Assembly: GCA_021234535.1 (NCBI GenBank)
Contig: CM037843.1
Location: forward strand, 26,009,911-26,073,910
DNA from: Stichopus chloronotus
Taxonomy: Eukaryota > Echinodermata > Holothuroidea > Aspidochirotida > Stichopodidae
Direction of reading: 5' to 3'
DNA: 64,000 bases
The notes beneath the pieces were generated by a model. That model had not been told where the DNA came from. It saw nothing but the letters and a program-made list of their open reading frames with translations, and made no database searches. The translations under genes were made by a program, and so were the position numbers. Positions 59,591-64,000 of this stretch are shown here, in pieces (within the stretch, counting starts at the first letter, position 1; each line of letters opens with the position of its first letter).

Positions 59591-59703
59591 AGCCAGTGAT
59601 TTTGGCTAATGAGCAAAGTTTTTGTTGTCAGCTGCTCGGTGCCTGCCATCTTGAAGCATGACAAGATACTGGAAAGATACCTATAGATTGTTAATAACAG
59701 CAT

Positions 59704-60125
59704 AGAAGCTATATACTCTAGAAAATAATGTGAAAAGAAAACAAAAAAGATGTTAACATATGGACAAGAAAGTATGATAAAAAGATGTAAAAGAAAAGCA
59801 GAACAAAAAAGTATGTCTATTCGCTATAAAGAACAGTAAATACAAATCATTTCTGTTATAAAATAATAGCAGAATACTAAATAGCAAATAATATCATGAT
59901 AAATTTCTGGTTAATACTGACATAAAAACGGAAAGCCACATGTATAGTTTTGAGGTGAATGTAAACAAGCACAAAGTTGAAAAGTAAAAGTATTTGCTAT
60001 AGAGAACATTAAGTGGAAGCAATTTAAAACAGAAATTTGATAATGACATAAATTATAAATAATAGCATAATATCAAATAGCAATAACAACCAGTGAATAT
60101 AAAAAATGGAAAGCCATTCGTATAA
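59704..60125. other. AT-rich intergenic with near-duplicate halves
   Basis: Segments around 59890-59965 and 60065-60140 share words such as GGAAAGCCA, GAGGTGAATGTAAACAA and AAATAGCAA, indicating a local duplication of about 175 bp. Confidence 0.5.
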
Positions 60126-60159
60126 AATTGAGGTGAATATAAACAAACGGATTAAAATT

Positions 60160-60362
60160 TTGTGTATTTGTTTTGGGGAATGTTTCGGGGGTAGGTTTTG
60201 AGGATTGTTTTTTTTAATGGTTTTGGGGATTGCTTTTGGGGTTGATTTTTTGGTATTTGTTTTGGGATTGGTCATTGGGTTGGTTTTAAAGTTGGCTCTA
60301 AGTTTGATTTGGAGGTTGATTTTGGGGTTAATTTGGTTTTTTGGGGGGTTTGGGTTGGGGGC
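60160..60362. repeat. G/T-rich low-complexity tract
   Basis: Runs of TTTTGGGG/TTGGTT with few C residues, degenerate. Its complement reads as an Asn/Pro/Lys peptide by chance. Confidence 0.75.
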
Positions 60363-60801
60363 AATGTATGTAATGTATGTATGTATGTAATGTATGTATG
60401 TAATGTATGTATGTATGTACGTATGTACGTGTGTACGTATGTACGTATGTATGTACGTACGTATGTATGTATGTATGTATGTATGTATGTATGTATGTCG
60501 CGAGTGTGTACGTCGCGGTATGTATGTATGTCGCGGGTGTGTTTGTATGTCGCGGGTGTGTATGTATGTCACGGGTGTGTATGTATGTCGCGGGTGTGTA
60601 TGTATGTCGCGGGTGTGTATGTATGTCGTGGGTGTGTGTATGTATGTATGTATGTATGTATGTATGTATGTATGTATGTATGTATGTATGTATGTATGTA
60701 TGTATGTATGTATGTATGTATGTATGTATGTATGTATGTATGTATGTATGTATGTATGTATGTATGTATGTATGTATGTATGTATGTATGTATGTATGTA
60801 T
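60363..60801. repeat. GTAT microsatellite enclosing a 19-20 bp CpG minisatellite
   Basis: 60363-60500 is GTAT with GTAC variants. 60495-60637 holds about seven units of GTATGTATGTCGCGGGTGT. 60638-60801 is an almost pure run of about 41 GTAT repeats. Open frames across it on both strands (Tyr-Val-Cys-Met or His-Thr-Tyr-Ile repeats) are artefacts. Confidence 0.95.
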
Positions 60802-60939
60802 TGTGTGAGTGTCGCGGTGTTCGCTACCGTGCTCGTCGCGCTGTTCGTCGCGTGATCTCGCTAGTGTCGGGTCTTCTTCGTGTCGCTTCTTCTTTTCTTC
60901 GTGTCGCTTCTTCATTCTTCTGAATCTTCATCCACCTGG

Positions 60940-61625
60940 TATCTACCTGCAAAGAAACATAAGCTAAAAGAAACAATACAAAAAGAACGATTAATTGGTA
61001 CCTGTAAAACCTGTTATACCTGATGCCACAGTCCATGTGACATGTGTCCGCTGGGCATCCTGCGTCTTCTTCCTGGTCCTATCCTGCGTCTGTCTTCATT
61101 GTCGACGACCGTCTGTGCCTGCAAAGAAACATAAGCTGAAAGAAACAAAACAAAAAGAACGATTAGTTGGTACCTGTAATACCTGTTATACCTGATGCCA
61201 CAGTCCGTGTGGCATGTGTCCGCTGGGACATCCTGCGTCTTCTTCCTGGTCCTATCCTGCGTCTATCTTCATTGTCGACGACCATCTGTACCTGGAAAGA
61301 AACAAAAGCTGAAAAAAAAAAAAAACACAAAGAACGATTACTTGATACTTGCAATACCTGTTATACCTGATGCCACACTCCGTGTGGCATATGTCTGCCT
61401 GGGCGTCCTGCGTCTTCTTCCTGATCCTGTCCTGCGTCTATCTTCATTGTCGACGACCGTCTTTACCTGCAAAGAAACATAAGCTGAAAGAAACAAAACA
61501 AAAAAGAACGATTAGTTGGTACCTGTAACTCAAACTCATACCTTATGCCACACTCCGTGTGGCATGTGCCGGCTGGGGTGTCCTGCGTCTTCTTCCTGGT
61601 CCTATCTTGCGTCTTTTTCCTCGTC
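60940..61625. repeat. Tandem repeat, about 174-bp unit, 4 copies, with splice-like edges
   Basis: The anchor GATGCCACAGTCC/ACTCC lies at 61022, 61194, 61369 and 61544 (spacing 172, 175, 175). On the minus strand every copy has a pyrimidine tract ending TTTCTTTGCAG or similar, a roughly 100-nt segment, then CAG|GTATAAC (GTATGAG in copy 4). One frame reads KKTQD[VT]PA and TCHT[DE]CGIR in copies 2 and 4; indels break it in other copies. Confidence 0.85.
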
Positions 61626-61744
61626 ATCCCGTGTGGTCCTCTTGGTCTCCGTGGCCTCCGTGTGCTCCCTTGTGGTCGTCCTGGTCGTCGCGGTTCTGGC
61701 TCTCTCCTGCGTCTTGTTTCCGTCGTCGTTGGCAACTCCACCAC

Positions 61745-62690
61745 ACAAAACCACCACATGCCAATGCCCTAATTCACGCCATCTGTCCCTGTTCCTGATA
61801 GCAGATGTTTCAGTAAGACGAAGATGTTGTCTCCTCACACTGACTAATAAGCCGAATTGTTGTCACGACGAGAACTGTGGGATTCGTCTGATCTCTAGTT
61901 GAAAGCACCTAGCCAGGAATCAGACCATGCCCATTCTTCTAGGTGATACCTTCCTACCCAAGAACTCGAATCTCTCATCGGCAGCAGAGCAGAGGAAACG
62001 TGTCTGGAACGAGCTCTGAAGCGATACTCAAAGAGACAGAACTGCCGAAGACTTCATCCCTCTTCTCATCCCATCATAGCGTCCTTATTCAACTGCACCG
62101 AGGGAAGCATCGTTCAGAGGCGCCATCTGGACAATGCATCCAGCAATGCAGAGGAAGAAGAACGCTAGCCCCCTAATTTCCACTGCATCAAATGATACAC
62201 TGAACAGAGGCGCCATCTGAACAATGTACCATACAATGCAGGGGAAGTAGAAAGCCACCCCCTAATTTCCCCGCATCGAACGATACATTGAACAGAGGCG
62301 CCATCTGGACAATGTATCATACAATGCAGGTTAATTAGGGAGAGTGATACGATGGCAAGAAAGAATGAAGACTTTAGCGGTTCTGACTCTCCAAGCACGC
62401 TCCAAAACCCATTCCGGAACCCGCCACTTCTGCTCAGCTACTGACGAAAGAATCGAGATCTCAGATAGGTCGATATCCCCTAGAGGAACGGACATGGTTT
62501 GAAACTTGGCTAGGAGCCTCCAACTAGAGACCAGCCGAGTCTCACGGTTCCCGAAGTGACAACGGTTCGACTTAGCAGTTAGTACGAGGAGACAACTTCT
62601 TTGTCTCACTGAAGCGGTTGCTACCAGGAGCAGAGACAGATGACATAAACCAGGACATGACATGAGTGGCTCATGTGGAAGAGCTGCTGG
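61745..62690. repeat. Imperfect palindrome of about 0.95 kb with a three-copy loop
   Basis: The left arm 61745-62090 and right arm 62335-62690 are inverted, diverged copies; for example TTGTCTCCTC at 61828 and its complement in the right arm, CATCTGTCCCTG/CATCTGTCTCTG, and GTCTCTAGTTG/ATCTCTAGTTG. The loop has three direct copies (spacing 90 and 88 bp) of a segment starting GAGGCGCCATCTG at 62117, 62207 and 62295. Confidence 0.82.
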
Positions 62691-62859
62691 CTCCACCAGG
62701 ACCGCTCCAGCTGGGGCTGTATTGGCTGACGGCTCCCTGCGGATATAAACAAACGGAACTTTTAACCATAACTTTTAACCATAAAGTTTAAAAATAATGC
62801 TTGGTGTAGTTCACTCTAAAACTGGATCATACAGGGGTATAAAATACATTTAACTTGCT

Positions 62860-64000
62860 CACCTATGTTGATTTTTACCAACAGAAATACTTTTAAATTC
62901 CTGCCAATGTTGTATTAGAATGCGTAAGTTACACAATTACCAACTAAAATACACAAAGGGTCGCATAGTTATATGTTGACTTTCACCAGCATAGTCACCA
63001 GCATAAGTCAATATTTTAAACCTTTTAAATAAACATTTTTCAATAAGTATTTTAAGGTAGCTATTTTGCTTGGATTTCATGATCACATGATTACTAGTTA
63101 CCAACTAAAATGTACGGAACTTGATTATATGTTTATATGTGTTGTTTCCAGACCATGATGAGCATGCACGAATTGATAGCAAATACATACCAAACTTTTT
63201 TATGTATTTTGTTTCAGAAGCATGAGTATATGTTACATTTCCTGGGTAAAACATCATCAAATGACATTGAAAAGACGTATTTTACATTAATACAAGCAGT
63301 ACGTGTTGTCAGTCTTTTGAATTTCCTTTCCCATCATTTCCACATTTTTTTTTTCTCTCAACACAAGTATACATGAATTGATACTTGTCAACTAAGATAT
63401 TGCTTACGTGTATTTTTAAGAATGTATAAGTATAAACGATTCACTTATGAATGTTGTTTAAAATGAACGAGTAAACGAATTGATGGCTACCCATTAAACT
63501 CATTTAAACTTCCAAATGCACTTCCTTTGGAATGTGAGTACACACATTGATGACTACCAAACTTGTTCTAGTATATTGTTTTACATTGCACAAGTACACG
63601 ACTTGATGGTTACTTAGTGCAACATATCTTTCCTTGCTGCATGTTATTTTGAATCCATAAGTAGAGATAAAATGATGGTTACTAAAATATTTTAACCTTG
63701 ATGAAGAATGTTGCCTCATACGAACGGGTACAAGAATAAAGGGTTACCGACTAAATAATTAACCAGAAATAGGAAATTATTTCAAATCAAATATTGCACA
63801 AATTGATGCATGGTAACAAATGAAACAAAGTCAAATTGTTCTACATACGTTGTTCTCAACAAAAAAAAAATCAGTAAACGAATTGATGGTTACCAACTAA
63901 GATATTGTCAACTATATATTGTAAAAATGTTATAAACTTAATTACCTATATTGCTTCGAATTTATGAGAGCTCGGTATACGAACTAAAGTACTTGAAACC
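62860..64000. repeat. Degenerate tandem array reaching the right edge
   Basis: The motif GAATTGATGGTTACCAACTAA, more or less mutated, recurs near 62932, 63094, 63375, 63478, 63548, 63600, 63672, 63740, 63805 and 63868, often preceded by a GTA/ACG triplet and followed by ATATTGT. Spacing is 60-160 bp. Confidence 0.6.

Noticed and set aside
60024..60360. Asn/Pro/Lys-rich peptide from the G/T-rich tract, or telomere-like repeat
   Set aside because: Composition follows directly from degenerate TTTTGGGG words; no regular telomeric unit is present.
60309..60923. Long open frames on both strands (up to about 200 codons) of Tyr-Val-Cys-Met and His-Thr-Tyr-Ile repeats
   Set aside because: They are translations of the GTAT microsatellite and its minisatellite; all frames stay open because the repeat lacks stops.
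61463..61902. Open frames over the repeats and left palindrome arm (95-128 codons, Arg/Pro- or Ser/Val-rich)
   Set aside because: They cross tandem-repeat borders, change frame between copies and show low-complexity composition; treated as repeats instead.
62331..62696. 121-codon minus-strand open frame as a gene
   Set aside because: It coincides with the right arm of the imperfect palindrome; the left arm holds a broken equivalent, and no family or splice partners were found.
1..64000. A bacterial or phage-type undescribed system (operon, CRISPR, toxin-antitoxin)
   Set aside because: The window is intron-rich animal DNA; no compact operons, ribosome binding sites or spacer arrays are present.

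Overview
This is eukaryotic, animal nuclear DNA: AT-rich, with short exons, long introns, GT/AG splice signals and scattered DNA transposons and a LINE fragment. No prokaryotic operon, CRISPR array, tRNA or rRNA was seen. Three conserved single-copy animal genes can be assembled exon by exon. All three are closest in layout to their deuterostome orthologs. The organism is probably an invertebrate deuterostome (an echinoderm-like marine animal is my best guess); the species cannot be fixed from sequence alone.

Layout: (1) 273-18077, minus strand: TRIP11/GMAP-210, a long coiled-coil golgin. Twelve exons encode the first 2044 residues; the C-terminal exons lie beyond the left edge. (2) 18919-30961, plus strand: MBIP, a subunit of the ATAC histone acetyltransferase complex, 7 exons, 286 aa. 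It is head-to-head with TRIP11 across about 840 bp, which must hold both promoters. (3) 32128-50703, minus strand: KIZ (kizuna), a centrosomal protein, 14 exons, 909 aa, tail-to-tail with MBIP. In every gene the exon phases join without a break and total an exact multiple of three, so the models are strong.

The most informative result is the order TRIP11-MBIP-KIZ. In humans MBIP lies beside NKX2-1/PAX9/FOXA1 (14q13) and KIZ beside XRN2/NKX2-4/NKX2-2/PAX1 (20p11). Those two regions are paralogous copies of the ancient deuterostome pharyngeal gene cluster. Here MBIP and KIZ are direct neighbours. This fits an unduplicated ancestral linkage in which each human paralogon kept a different one of the two genes, and it predicts that Nkx2/Pax1-9/FoxA genes lie on the same chromosome nearby.

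The introns carry well-bounded mobile elements: a 1665-bp non-autonomous hAT element with a perfect 8-bp target duplication in MBIP intron 1; a hAT element nested in another hAT-like element in MBIP intron 4; and, in KIZ intron 1, a LINE reverse-transcriptase fossil, a perfect 17-bp-TIR foldback element and a MITE whose right arm holds a 38-bp insertion flanked by TTAA. From 50.8 to 64 kb no gene is confidently recognised. That stretch is mostly repeat-derived: a roughly 520-bp unit in three copies with poly-C tracts, a GTAT microsatellite with a CpG-containing minisatellite, a 174-bp tandem repeat with splice-like edges, a 0.95-kb imperfect palindrome, and a degenerate tandem repeat to the right edge. 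A few weak exon-like pieces on the minus strand (58.4-59.7 kb) may belong to an unidentified, rapidly evolving gene.
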